A program made the translations under genes and the position numbers. A stretch of DNA of 60,000 bases, taken from NCBI RefSeq assembly GCF_029227915.1, contig NC_079881.1, positions 11,261,501 to 11,321,500 on the forward strand, given 5' to 3'. The stretch comes from Hydractinia symbiolongicarpus. Its lineage: Eukaryota > Cnidaria > Hydrozoa > Anthoathecata > Hydractiniidae. The notes beneath the pieces were generated by a model, which ran no database searches, was not told the origin of the DNA, and saw nothing but the letters and a program-made list of their open reading frames with translations. Below are positions 21,873 through 36,800 of this stretch, one piece after another; positions within the stretch are counted from its first letter, which is position 1; every line of letters begins with the position of its first letter.

Positions 21873-24800
21873 CTAAACAGATTACATAAAAAATAATTTA
21901 CTACTTCTTTTCACCTTTTTTATTAAAACCCGTATTTTGCGTGTTCGAGATGGCTGCTCACAGATTTTTGTCTGGTATTTTACAGAATAAACATTACTAC
22001 TGATGAATTTTTAAACGAGTTATCGACTTAATCTTTATTCATAGCCTTACACTGTTTAAAACTACTACTTAAGATGTAAATAGTGAAGGTCAGAATATGT
22101 ACAGCAGGCTTATCAACGACTAAAATTTTATTTTTAATTGAGAAAGTCCACCCCCATTGAAACTCATTCAGAGCGAATATAATCTGGATACCTTATTAAA
22201 GGGAATTAATTTTTGTGCGAAGTAAGCAAGTCCTATTATTTTCGCGAATTTTGCAACAAAAATATAATTTTTTCATCAATATATTTTACCGCTTTAAGGG
22301 CGTTTTTCTGTATGATAAATAGAGACTGCTTAAGTTGAATTTACATCTCTACAATATAAGTGCAACAAAACTAGAAGCAAAAATCAGTGTAATTCGTGTT
22401 TCAAAAAAATTGACAAAAAATAATTCCCTTAAGATATATGAAATAAGAAAGGCTACATAGTGCTGTATTAACATTCTGCTTTTGACGGTGAGCAGGATTA
22501 GACGCACGTAGTGGTGTAGAGGATTCATTTACAAATTATAGTTCTGGTGACCACGGATCGAGTCCTAATACTTCATCGCAAGGATACATGCAGAAGCACT
22601 CTTTATTTTTACCACAACGTTCCACCATATTTGTATTTTTTGGTTTAACAGAAAAAAAAAATAAAAAAAATAAAGAACTACCTTTCGTCTCCTTTTAATC
22701 TTCTTCCAAAACAAGCTCCATATGTTAAGAGAGGGCGATTTTTTTACTGTATCACTGTTCAAAATGATGGCTTTGTACATATTAGTAACAATTAATAACC
22801 AATACACCATCCACAAAACGCTCCAAAAGATTCCCAGCCCATAAGATGCATCTATCATTTTACGCGCACCTGGTTTCCACCAGCGATTAAACATGGTCGA
22901 TAAAAAGCAAGTCCAAAAAGTACGGTATTCGAAGATGGAGGACTGGAAAGTCTAAAAATGGTAGCAAATAAAACAATGATGGAAGAGTTCAATTTCAGGG
23001 ACAACATGAATAAAAATATAACGCATTTACTGTTACATATTTTTGTTGGATTGGTTTCAAATCACCCGAGTAGATGGATCAACCCGTTTAAGGTAAGGAT
23101 ATTGAATTGCGATTTAACTAAACGAGCTAGCATCTTTGACAAAGCGGTCCACTAGGATAGACAAGATCAGCTCTGTTCATATACAGGGGTCGTAACTTTT
23201 CATATGTGAAAATAACCTTATCTTGCCTGACCAGTACAGCAAAAAGATATTTGTTGAGTGATTTAAAAAAATAATAAATTTTACTTTGAGGTATAGAATC
23301 AATCTTGCTAGAATATAATCTGTTATCAGAGAATTGTAATTACTGGGTGTGAAATGTTCTGTAAAAAAAGAAAAAAGAGATATTTCGTGGAATTTAATTT
23401 GGCACATTTTTGAGAAAAAAACCCACCACAAAACCGCGAAATTTAATTCCCGTAAAAATTTCTAACAATATAGTAGTTACCACATCCGTTTCCGTTATAA
23501 AATGTATAATGTACAATGTCTCTGGATTTTCTTTTCAGAATATATTTTTTCTCTGAATTCTCATATGCTACAAATGCACATGTATCTACTACTTCCATGC
23601 TGTTATAAATTACTACTTACAATCAACATGCTGATTGAGAAACCGATCACGAAGAGAACATGCATGAAAGTGAAGTGTAGCAAAGGTTTAGAAGATCTAT
23701 GCAACACCTCGGAACAGTAGTGGTATATGTTGGATAAACTGAATAAACGCACGTTCTAAACAAAACAGATAGTAATCAAAATGGTCAAAATAAACAGGGA
23801 AATAATGCTTTTTTCGACTCATAAAATTATTCTGCAATGTAGCACTACCCTTTCCGATTGGTTTTATTGAATCACGTACTATCAAAAGGATAGTGGCTAG
23901 TTTTGATGTTGTACTGTGAATACAAAATTGTAGGTCGAATGCGCAGAACGATCTTTCAAGGTCTGTGCCCTTTACATAGAGCAAATTATAATTTCTTATG
24001 TACACGAAAAAATTGAAGCTTTTTTAAGTCGAGTTTTTAGTAAATTTTAGTTTCTTAAATCCGCTAAATCATCAAATTAATGGTCTTAAATATTAAAGTC
24101 CAACACTTTCCAGTTTACTGCTTGGATCATCAACTCAGAATATTGTTTAGATTCAACATAACAGGAGTTGACAACTTTCACAATAAGACACGCCCTATAG
24201 AGCCAATCCTTTAACGTTCCTAGAGTTAAATTTTATTGCTCTCGCGGGTAAATTATTGTTGCTCGGTTTTTACAAGTCAGACATAAAATACTGTTAGAAC
24301 ACTAAAAGTTTGCTTAATGTGTCTACAAGGACCACATTTATGTAAAACTTTAGTGTTGCAGATATTGTGACATTAATTTTATTGGTTGGGTACAAAGAAC
24401 TGTTAAAAGTAAAATATATACTTACTCTCATGATGACGAGAAATCCGAGAAACCCGAATACATACATTCCAATATCATGATACAATGCCATATGATGTAT
24501 ACTAAAACCATCTGGTACGTAACCATTGCTTAATCTATTCCTGAAATCTTCCAACAGAAACACCTCACCCAGTTGCATAATGATACCTACACCTGCCGTT
24601 ATGATTATTAGCACGGTATGAAAGTCCCACCAAGTTCGGAGTTCTTTGAAGCCTTTTACGTGCGCCTTGCTGACAACATGGCATAGAAGGTAAACTATAA
24701 GCGCTAGCAGAAAAAATACGCACGAAATGCAGAAATAATCAACGCTTCTCGTGAAGTAATACACCGGGAGATAGCGCACATCAAAACTTGTCGTTATGAA

Positions 24801-27800
24801 CCCACTAGATGTTATCTCGATTAAGAGCTCCACGAAGGAGTACTGCAACGTATCACCGTTCAACATGACGTAGTTATGTATCAAAGCACGTGTGTATTTA
24901 TCAAACCACTGCTGTTTCTTTAGATTCTGCACAGTTAACCTAGCTTGACTTAACGCATCGGTTAAGTTATATAAAGGCAGCAGAAGTTCATAACCTCCAG
25001 AAGGATAATCCGACAGCCATCCAAATGTTTTCGATGAGATGTATGGATCTTTTTGAAAAACCCATGGACTCTTTACGACACTAACCGTATATGGTTTTGT
25101 AACTTCATTACTCCAATTGTAAGAGAATGATTTGGCGGTTGTGTAGTAGTCCTTCGAGCAAATCGAAACATTAAGCATCGCCGCATGCTCTTCAGATATG
25201 CAATCCCCTGCTGCTGCTCGTACTTGACGTATTACAGGACGTGAAGCAAGCTGCCAACTGTTATATGACTGTTTAGATGGGTCATATAAATTAGATAGCC
25301 AAGTAGTTTCAAACCATGACCAATAGTTGTTGACGCTAAAATATTAAATTTGAGTCCGTATTACGACTATATTGGTGTTTGTGTTCTCTTGTTTAAAAAT
25401 GACTCACTATATTTGGAAGATACATAACCTTGTTATACTACTGTCATTAAATTTTATTAAGGGACAAATAATGAAAACCTAACCGCTAAATTCATATGAA
25501 TCTTAAAAAATATCAGACTTGTATTTTATGTTCAATATTTTAAACACCCCGTTTCTTAACCAGTGGATTCCTAAGAAAACGATTTTTAGTGATGTTGACC
25601 TTGGCAAAAAAACGTCACTAAGAAAAGGGTGATATATATTACCTACTTAGTCAAGGTCCATGCTTTACGTGAAAGGAAACAAAAAATAAATATAAAGAAA
25701 AAGAAAAGTCACCTTGATATCTTGCTAAAAGCCATTGGTTGGTTTAAATTTCTTTCAAGCTGACTGGTAGATGGATACAGTGTGTACGAAAATTTGATCG
25801 TGCAGATAGCAATCACGAACCACATTAGAAGCAATTGCAAGACGAAATCTTTCGCAAACGTTCGCAAGCGCTTTCGTCGAGCTCCTTCGCGTTGTGCCAG
25901 CTCCAATGCAAAACCGGAGGGCGGTGATGTCTCATTGATGTCCATCATTTCCGTTTTTTTGGATGGACTAAAAAAAGAGTAAAAATAGAATTATTACTCA
26001 AACGTCGAACTACCAACCTGAAAAAACTTCAGGAAGTACATAACAAGTGTATATTTCGTGGATTTTTGTTTAATAAAAACCGATTTCTCTGTTACTTTAA
26101 TCGGGTGAAACAACTAAGTAGCACATTTAATGAATAATCTTCAAACATAGCAAAGTTGCCATAAAAAAAACAAGCTCCTTTGAGGGAGGGCCTCCAGGTA
26201 GTTAGAGTTCTTATAAAAAAATTGTGAATAATGATGCGCTGTGAAAAGAAGAGGCAAAGTTACTGAGGGTTAAAGTGTAGAGTTGTCGGCGCACTTACCA
26301 TTCCACAAAATCGTAATGATCCACTTTATCCAAATCCAGAGGTTTGATGAAGAGTGCAACCACAGCTGAAGTAAATATCAACTAAAGAAAAGGAAAAATC
26401 CTAAATGAATTTAAAAATATAAGCATGAAATCGCGCAGAATTAAATATCCAGAAAATTTATAGGTGGCTAAAAAACTGGAAAAAGAAAAAGTGCTTCATT
26501 TTGTTGCAAAAAATAATTTCTTCAGTTTTTGTTAATTTGGCGATAATTAGTTTCCGCAAAAATAATTTGGAAACGGCTATTCGCGAAATTGCAATTTAGT
26601 TTTATTTCTCTTTTTTACAACTGAACTTTTTCTTTTGATTTCGTTAGCAATTATGGATGTCAATTTAACTTTTAGCTGTCCGCATTATATGTCTTCTGTG
26701 AAATTCGCGAAAATTAGATTCTCGCGAAAGTTACACTTGATCAAAAATATCTCTCCTTATAGTAACTTACCACGAATGGATATGCAAGTAAAGCGTCTTC
26801 CAAGAAACCAACAAACAACGCTCGTAGCCACTTCAATGATATCTCATAACCAAACTGTTGACCAAATGTGATCACAATCACCATAGACATTCCGCTCACC
26901 ACGAAACACAGCAAGTACGCGACATACGTGCACCAGGATGGTAATGTCCAACGTGTGCATGGATCTAACTCACATATAGCTGAAAAGATAAAAAAAATTC
27001 GTTTTATTTTTATGTTAACCTGTAACTTCTTAGTTTTAAAAGCACACTTTAACACCTAAGTTTATCCCAAGAAGGAAAATCTTCGAAATATCATTCAGGG
27101 TCTAAGTATCAGTTTAAGTTCTTGGGGAACTTTTTCACCTATTTATTTAGTAAAAACGTAACATTTTATTCGTTTGTCCATGTTTTTGGTGGAACAAAAA
27201 AGCGTATTAAAAACCAAAATGGCGATTCTGGCGATAAAAGTTTGTTCTTCCCATAAGAAAGTCTTTTGAACTATATTGTAAGTTAAAAATCTTCTTCAAT
27301 AGTTTGCTTTCACGCGAATAGATTACGAGGGGATGATTTTAATTCAGTTACTCCACAGTTAGTTGCATGTGTACCTGTAACAATAAACGTTTCTTTTGTA
27401 TTCAACTTTTGAAGATTTCCAAAATCCTACTTGACACACTTACACCAGGCTTTTGCTTAATCTTGAGTCAGGGAAAATGTCTTATATCAATTATACTTGA
27501 CACACTTACACCAGGCTTTTGCTTAATCTTGAGTCAGGGAAAATGTCTTATATCAATCCTACTTGACACACTTACACCAGGCTTTTGCTTAATCTTGAGA
27601 CAGGGAAAATGTCTTATATCAATTATACTTGACACACTTACACCAGGCTTTTGCTTATTCTTGAGTCAGGGAAAATGTCTTATATCAATCCTACTTGACA
27701 CACTTACACCAGGCTTTTGCTTAATCTTGAGACAGGGAAAATGTCTTATATCAATTATACTAGACACACTTACACCAGGCTTTTGCTTAATCTTGAGACA

Positions 27801-30800
27801 GGGAAAATGTCTTATATCAATTATACTTGACACACTTACACCAGGCTTTTGCTTATTCTTGAGTCAGGGAAAATGTCTTATATCAATCCTACTTGACACA
27901 CTTACACCAGGCTTTTGCTTAATCTTGAGACAGGGAAAATGTCTTATATCAATTATACTTCACACACTTACACCAGGCTTTTGCTTAATCTTGAGTCAGG
28001 GAAAATGTCTTATATCAATTATACTTGACACACTTACACCAGGCTTTTGCTTAATCTTGAGACAGGGAAAATGTCTTATATCAATTATACTAGACACACT
28101 TACACCAGGCTTTTGCTTAATCTTGAGACAGGGAAAATGTCTTATATCAATTATACTTGACACACTTACACCAGGCTTTTGCTTAATCTTGAGACAGGGA
28201 AAATGTCTTATATCAATTATACTAGACACACTTACACCAGGCTTTTGCTTAATCTTGAGACAGGGAAAATGTCTTATATCAATTATACTTGACACACTTA
28301 CACCAGGCTTTTGCTTAATCTTGAGTCAGGGAAAATGTCTTATATCAATTAGGTTGACTAAAAATATGTTTTGCAGGAAGAGGAGGAAAAGGAGGAGGAG
28401 GAGGAGGAGGAGGAAAAAGAAAAACTATTTACAGATTTTAGTTAAATGAGATAAAGTTCTAAGAAAGTTTGTTCTTTAGGTGGGGGTTTATTTGAGCCAT
28501 AAATCTGTGAAATTAATTAGCTTCTTAAATAATACGAGGTCTAATCGGTTAATCCGGATATGGTTTTGGAGGAGATATCAAAATTGGGCATTTCAAAACA
28601 AGAAAATATATTAAATTTGTTTGAAAATGGTTTTGTTTGAGTTTACACCATGCATCAAAAATATACCAAATAAACACTAAGGAATACACAGAAAAAGAAG
28701 CCAACATTTTTCTATATTTCTTCAATCAAACCTGTAATAAACATCTTTGTGTAACCCTACCCTTAAAGAATGCAGATGTCAAAAATGATTTCAAATTAGC
28801 CTTTCCAGCAATAATATATCTAACATTATTAAGACAAAAAGTGTTGTACCTGGTATTTCTAACCGTTCTGCTAACATCTCATTCTTTTTGACAAGTGCGG
28901 AGGTTATAGCTTCATGATGATAAATGCCGCTCGAATAATCCGATGGAAGACCGAGCTCCTGCTTATTGCTTTTCTCACTGCTTTCTTGAAACTCGTGAAA
29001 CATGGAAGATAACTGGTGTCTAGAAATGAAACCAATTATAACATCAGCAACATATGGATTACTTCTACGCATAAAGAAAATTGAAACAAGAAAAGACTAT
29101 GGACACACGAAATAGCAAACGCGATAAATTTTTATCCACTTTGTTGCAACTTGTTAATTTCCACGAGCCAAAGAAGGCAGCTGTGAGCAGGCATAAGCAA
29201 ACTCCTTTTGTTGTTGTTTTAATGGGTGAATTCCGATAAAATTTTATACGGGCTACAACTAGTTTTTATAATACTTACTCTACGATATCTGTCATATGAC
29301 TTCTTAATTCATCCGGATTTAAACGTGGTGTCATCAATCTGGTTTCTTCATCTTTCGTTGGAAGAAGCTGCAAAGACTCACAAGAGAGTGTTCGTTTTAA
29401 AGATAAACCCAATGGTTCATAGCCAATTTTTTTACGAGCTAACCGTGCTGAGCTTGTCCGATATTGATGTTGCGGAGACATTGTCAGCGAACTGGAATCC
29501 ATATTGGAGGGAGTTGACATAAATGTTTCGCCTCGCTTTCTTAAATAATCTTCAAATGCATGGGGCAGAGTTAACGAAGTAGGCGAGTCAATTGAAATAT
29601 CGTTCAGCATTGATGTACGTAATACTAAATTGTCCAAATGTGGTTGGTTTTCAGTGTTACTGTTTTCTAAATAAAAGTGAATATAACAATTTTTAGATAC
29701 AACAAAATAACAACAGTCAGTTAACTTCCCCCGCAATGAATAAGAAAATATCCTCAGTTATTCATTCTATTTAGACTTCTCAACTTCTTTACTTTTTATC
29801 ACCAATTTACTGCATTGACCAATGCCAGTGTAAAAGAAATGCTTCTAACATGTAAGCATCAGCAGGTCTGGAAACATGATATTGTTTTCAGAAATACTTA
29901 GCATTGAATTGCGCACGACATAAAAATCTCCATGAAATTCCAGAAACTTTTACCTAGGCGGTTCAAACTATCGTGATATAAAAGATTAACATGTTTCTTG
30001 CTACTAAATTTTCAGACATCGCTTGAACTAATCCTAAACTCACCAATAGTCATGGCGTCATGGATGTTGAAATATTTTTGTTTTCTTTGCAATGGTGATG
30101 ATACCTCACCAATATCAAAAGTGTTTACAGAATCGTCTCGCTCCTCAAATAATGGAACAGTATCCAAATCAACCACCTGCATCTTAATATGTTTGGTTGG
30201 TTTATAAATCTTTATTGGTTTTGGTGGTATCTGAAATGCAAAAAATAATCCGTTGTTACTAGGATTGATTGTGAAGCCAACAATGCCCATCTTGATCAAA
30301 TAAACGAAAGTAAAGAAAGTTTAGCTAAGAAGTTTTTAAGCTTAATATTTTTTTCCCTAAACGAAAATGATAAAGTCAATTAAAGCATTAGAAGAAACAT
30401 CTAAAATATTTTTCTCTGACTTCTCATAACGATTGTTAGATGCCACCTCCCCAATCAACTGTTTCTTCATGTGCTAAGAACCCTTTATAAGGCTCTTTCA
30501 AATAGTTAACTAAAGTCTTCTACTAAGAACTACCATATCTGTCAATATTAAGACCTGTCATTCCTGTTATGTACTCACTTTAGTTTGTCTTGATTTTCTG
30601 AATAATGTTATTAAAATAAAATTCAACGGAAAGACAATCATGGCGCTGATCATTCCAATTAGAATTTCGTTAAATGAGTATCCTTTGAATCCAATGTAAA
30701 CATCAACTTGTCCATCAGGTGCAACTCGAAACCACATTGCATTGACACACATCCAACTTAACACGAATGTGACGAGACAAGTGACGCGTTGCACTCGGGT

Positions 30801-33800
30801 AAATCTATGAAAATAAAATGTGGTGAAAATATTGGATGTACAGTGTCGCAGTCAACACCAATCCATCAACTGATAATACACAACTTTAACATATGTTTTA
30901 TGGCATAGACAAACACATTCTACTGGCAAGTATATTCTTCATGTACAAAGCATTTAGATATTCCACGTAATTGTAGGCTGGGGTTATTTCCATTTATGGA
31001 AGTTAGCTAGTTATAAAGATTGCTCACAAAGCTTCTTCTTTACTTAATTACTTGTCACTTAACATTGACTAAGAATTATACAACTTTGGAGAAGGTTATC
31101 CGATTTCAATAACAAGCGTAATTGTAATTTCTTTTAATACACATACACAATAAGACCCATCTTTTAGAGCTTGCCTACTGTTGTCCCTAATTTTTTTTAT
31201 TATATTTATGTAAACATAGCTCTGCATGCTGCATATTGATGTTGCTATAAGATTGGTGATATTTTTTGAGATTCTAAATCTCCAATATAGACATTTTACA
31301 AAAGTCGAAGGAAATAATACTTTTTTTACAGCCCTGATCTGAATAGTGAAGACCACTGTTGACCTTTGAGAAATTTTGAGTAGTTCCAAAACAAGAGTTT
31401 TATTTTTGCACCACTATGTAGTTAGCATAGTAAGGTTTTGACCAATAAAAAATGTCGATCGTGGTAAGTTAAGCAGTAACAATCATCAGTTTTCAGCGTG
31501 GATAACTTGCACCGCGTCTGAGTGGACGATCTCATAATTTTTTTGAAATTGAAAAAATACAAAAATAAATAGATTTATGTGGCTTGTGGCTTTTTCCCTT
31601 TTCCATCATTTCGAATTTCAAATTTATTATTTATTTATTTATTCATTATATTTATAATTTAATTGCTTAATATTTTCAGTTTTTAACCCTGTATGTTAAA
31701 CTTTAGTCAAATTCAAATTTTAAGTTTTAGACAAATTCCCTAGAAAAGTATGTAACATAAAAATAACAAGAAAAGCATAGATAAATTCCCGACAATTAAC
31801 AGCAAACAGTAACAGAAATAAGTATATCAATTCGTGCCACTCATACAGCTTGTATTGTCAAAAAAAATTTTTTAAACAAAGTAAAAAATATGATTTTTTC
31901 CCTGCAAAAATCCAAAATCTTGCAATATCAGTCTATTGTTAAAATGCTGCAACAGACAAAATTGTTGAGCAAAATCACACCAATACAAGCGAGGTAGACA
32001 GCGATTAACATTTGCTGAAATCATGGACAAAATGTAATGAAACGCCCTGAAAAATTATGTCAAAATTGCCGATACTGGACAGTTATCTCCCTTTTCGCCC
32101 TCTTCCCAATGTTGAATTCATGCAGTGCAATTATTTCAACCTTAAGACATTTTTTAGAAAAAAAAAGGAATTCTGATAGTAAAACAGAATTTTATAATAA
32201 AAAACACTGGTTAATGGAAATTCCCTGACAAGAAGACAAATGTTTTACTTGCTAAATCTGGGTCTTTCAAATACTGACATCCAAAGATGATAATCGTTAA
32301 AACCTCGACCAATCATATCGAAGAAAATTGTGGAGAATTTCTGCATTTCATGAATGTCAGCAACAAGGAATTCGTGTTCCAATGACCCATCCTCACAGTC
32401 TGTGCCAATCCATCTAAAGTTGAAGCATGACGTATATTTTGTAAATTATAACAGAAAAGAAAAATGATAATGGATTATATTCTTTTCGTATTATAAGACG
32501 CTAAAGAAAACGGTTTACAGTCAAAACTGCTTAAGGGAATCACTAAGAGTGGCTGTCTTATTTAGAATCTTTGTAAAACAGCAACATACCAAATCTTATT
32601 TCCATTCCATTATTTTTATACAGTCAATAAAAGCCATCAATAAGTAGATCAACTGATCCCATATGACGTAAGTGGATATTAGCATAAGTCTAACTTTAGT
32701 AGGACTACAAGTGTTTTTGTTAAAAATTTGATATGGTGTTTTACACCTTAAAAATAAACAGTTTTGTTAAAAACTTCGCCCTTTATATAGTGGTATCTTT
32801 TATTTGCTTTAAAAAATAGCTGTGGACTGTGTTGAGAGGCTGCCTTACACCGTAGAATTCGTAATAAAAATACATGTGGGAATCAATGATGGCTGCAGTA
32901 GAGAGGTGGCTGTCTTATATGTGAGCAAGAAGGCAGGTTTGACTGTATATATTAGTAACGTAAATGCAGACATTTATCCACCTGTATGGTCTTGTAACAC
33001 CTATAAAGTGTTTTGTAAGCAAGCATGTAAACTAGAAGCTACTTAAATACGAAAATTGCAACGGAAGAAAGTTAGAAAAACCCAGAGCATAATTTAAAAA
33101 TGAATGATGTGGTATTTTTACCCTGCAAACAGTACTGAAACATGGTAAAGTTATTTAATTTTTTAATGGGTGCTAGTGAAAAATGGGGTACCATTAAAAT
33201 TTTTCCTGATAACCCCTTTATTTTGGACAGTTTTGTGAGTTTGAAGCTCTGTTAAATTTTTGTCTCAATCCTGATGGTAAATGAATTTTTTGTTCATATG
33301 CCTAACTGACACCTCAATACGCTAAAGTCAGATTAATTTATTGTTTATTAGTCTGATTGGCACCTTAATAAGTTGTAAGGTTATAAGTTAGAATCTTTCG
33401 AAATAAAATTAATTTAAATATTCAAAAGCAAATTTAATTCTGTCAGTCTCAAAAACAGTTTATATCTTAAAATTATAGCAAATTCGATATAAGAAATCAG
33501 TCTAATCTACATTATCTGAATCCACTACATAGGTGACATGTAAAAGCAAAAGAAAAATCGTGGTCTTACTTGTTACAGAAAAAAAAGAATTTTTCTCCAT
33601 TGACAAGACTTCTTATAACTACCCGTTCTAAATACCAAGATGGGCTTGCCCCAGTGTTGTCATGCCAGATGCGAATCTTGTGGATTTTCCCAATGCTAAA
33701 AAATGAATATTAAATATTAGCTAGTCGTTAAGGTCTGTGAAAAAACCTACGTAGGCATGCAGATTTTATGACGTCAGCAAGGACCTGTCAATACACAAAT

Positions 33801-36800
33801 TATTAAGAGGGAAAATTTGATTGCCTGTTGCCTCTATGAAATACGACAAAAACATAAAATAAAATTATCATGTGTTTCTCTAAATTAGCAAAACATTAAA
33901 TTTTCTGTTCGTATTTTTGCAAAAAATATTTCACAAAACTTTTTAAAATTGATTCAAACATACAAAAACAGGAAACAAATGACTTTTCTCAATAAAATAA
34001 ATAAAAATTGACTGGAGACAGGATTGCAATAAAGTGCTAGCAAAATTAGCCAGAGGCATGCTTCTCAATTTGCTTAAAAAGATGCTTTTCGTGTTATCAG
34101 GTAGACTTGCAAAAGTTATTTCAGTTACATTCACTGTGAAATACTTCTGAATTTTAGTAAACCAAAATAGATACCTTCGATCGACAGAAATTCGAAATAT
34201 ATCAACCGCATTCCTTTGGAAGCTATTTTCTGTCTTGATTACACGCACTTTAGTTGTACAGCTTGTTCCAAATATTTGAATACCAACCCTTGCTGTTGAA
34301 CCTGAAAATATATTAGCAAACTATATGTGTGGTACAACATACCTAAAAATTAAGAAATTTAAAAGTACCAAAAAAAACTTATTAAATAAAAAAGGGGATT
34401 TTAAGTGACCATTGACAAAGACTAATTACGCAAAACCAATAAATGGAGAATTTGGTAAACTTGCAAATGGTGAATGCAAACAAATTTAAGCTTATTATCT
34501 ACCATTAACCTCCTCAATCGCACTGAAACTAAATTGAAAACATCCTCATAATAGTGAACAGTTTGAACAGACAAAACCTTAAAATATAATGGAGAATTGC
34601 AAATAATTATTAAAAAATGAAGGTTTTAAGAAAAAAATAGAATGATTTTAAGCTACACACGCTAAGTGAAATCAGATTAATTAAATACAGTTGTTCAACA
34701 GCTAAATAAATCCATAAAGAAACAGTTATAGTGTAGAAAGAGAAAAAAAACAAAAAGCTAAATGATAATAGCAAGATTTGATAATTGAACAATAAAATTC
34801 AACTGGTTTAATAATGGAAACTATTTTATTAGTTAATATGAAATTTTAAATGAGTTATTTTGAATATGCAACGTTTAATGAATGACTAAAAGTCTTCATA
34901 AAACTCATGAACTACAAACTATGATGATGATTTTACAAGGGTTGGCAAAACATAACATGTTTACCTGCCCAGGGATATACTCCAGTCTTTAAACGAATTT
35001 CATATTGATAAAAGCCTTCATCTGAACCGACATATGGAATGAAATGTTCTGCTGTCTGCTCTTTTTTGTCTTTTCGATATGCAAGAAACAAAACAATGAG
35101 GTACACAGCAATAATCACCCCACACGTTGAAACAGCAATCGGATTTCTTGCAACATCGAGTTTCTAAATGTTTAAATAAAAACAATGAGTGATTGACCCT
35201 GTCTACATCATGACCACATTTTGAAACCTTTTGTCAGAAATCTTTCTCTCACATCTGCAGGTTTACCACCAATAAATTTTTTTAATAGTAAAAAATTATT
35301 TGTTAAATTTAAAAGCAGTTTTTTTTGACTAACATACATGCCTTTAAAATCTTAAAAAAGATATCGTGTCAAACAAATTTATATACAACACATTATACTA
35401 ACATACTGGAAAAATTTGATTTTAAGATTAATTTGTTAAAAATCACAAAGCTTGCTGTATTAGTAGGACCTTGGAGATTGGAGAAAAAAATTAATACTAT
35501 TAGTCTGGAAGATGCCTACTTTAAGTACTGTGAAATCGAGAGGATTGGGTGCCAGTTCGATTGAAGAAGTAAATGAAGTGAGATGGTTGCATGAACAGAC
35601 AACGTGTTGCCGTGTTGTATTTGCTGCTGGTGTACAACCAACGCTCTCCCATAATTGCTTGGTAGCATTCCAAAAGTTACAATGACTGATGTATGTTGTT
35701 ATTGTAACGTTAACCGAACCCGATGAATCATGCTCTAACCCATAGAAGTATGTTGAATCCTCACCATATTCTCTGGATAAATTTGAAAGAACAAACATTA
35801 GTTGGTTATTAATGGATGGACGATGAAACTTGGACTATTATCTTAATATTCTCTCATGGAAAATGAAAGTGAAGATGACAATTGGCAACTAAAAACTAAA
35901 TTTTATCATAAAAGCATTCGCAGTGACTTTTTTATATTCATACCAAGAACGGAATGCAATTTTATTTGTATTTTAAAGCTGTGTAAAAAAACTGAAAAAT
36001 ATTTTGGTGTTTGCAGGCGTCGTAATCTTGACAAAAGAGTCTTTTCTTAGCAATCTCGATTTGATTTTGACATATGTTTAACAACTTTTAAAAATACATT
36101 CTTGGTGAAAGTTTTCTTGTTATATTTATCAGGGAGAGTGTGAATGCATACAGTATTTCATTGATTATCTATTGCCTAACAGTTTTGTGAGTGAAAAAGA
36201 ACATAAGGAACACCATTATCTCAGATCATGTTCAAACAAATAAAATTTACCTTCCAGATAGAAATATAGTTCTTAGGTTTTCGTCAGACTGAACATCCAC
36301 AGTTAATTTTCTTGTTGCTTTATTTTCAAATGTCAAGTTTTGATTTTTAGAAAAGTGAACAAATATATTGCCACCAAAATCTTCTGTTAAAATGTCAACC
36401 ACAATATTAATACCGATGGCTGGCAAGTCTATGAATGTGTCATGCTTAGGTAATACAGACAAATAAATTTCATCTTTGTTCAATTGTATAGTGGAATTTT
36501 CGTGGTACAAGTTAAAGGAATAAGGGATGGTAAATTTGATTCTCTCCTCTTTAGCCAAATTTGTTAAAGAGATTTCACTCATGTTGCTGGATAAAAATTT
36601 TAAACTGGAAACTGTACTATTGGGCACATAGCTGCCAAATTCTTCATACGGGTCAATATTTGAGCATTCAAATACTCCTGACACGTCATTCATGTTGTGA
36701 ATTTTTGGTACATCAGTTGTCACTTTACAAGATCCAGCATACGTTGTGCCAGCTACTCGTTTACCCTTTTTTCGTAAAAGCAAAGTAGATATAGCACCAC

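Noticed and set aside
23697-24005. Minus-strand 102-residue ORF considered as a polycystin channel exon
   Set aside because: Only its last part lies over the accepted exon 20 (23621-23755), and in a different frame; the rest is intronic.
27367-28449. 360-residue plus-strand ORF with 22-residue repeats
   Set aside because: By-product of a 66-bp minisatellite in an intron of a minus-strand gene; no splice or domain support.
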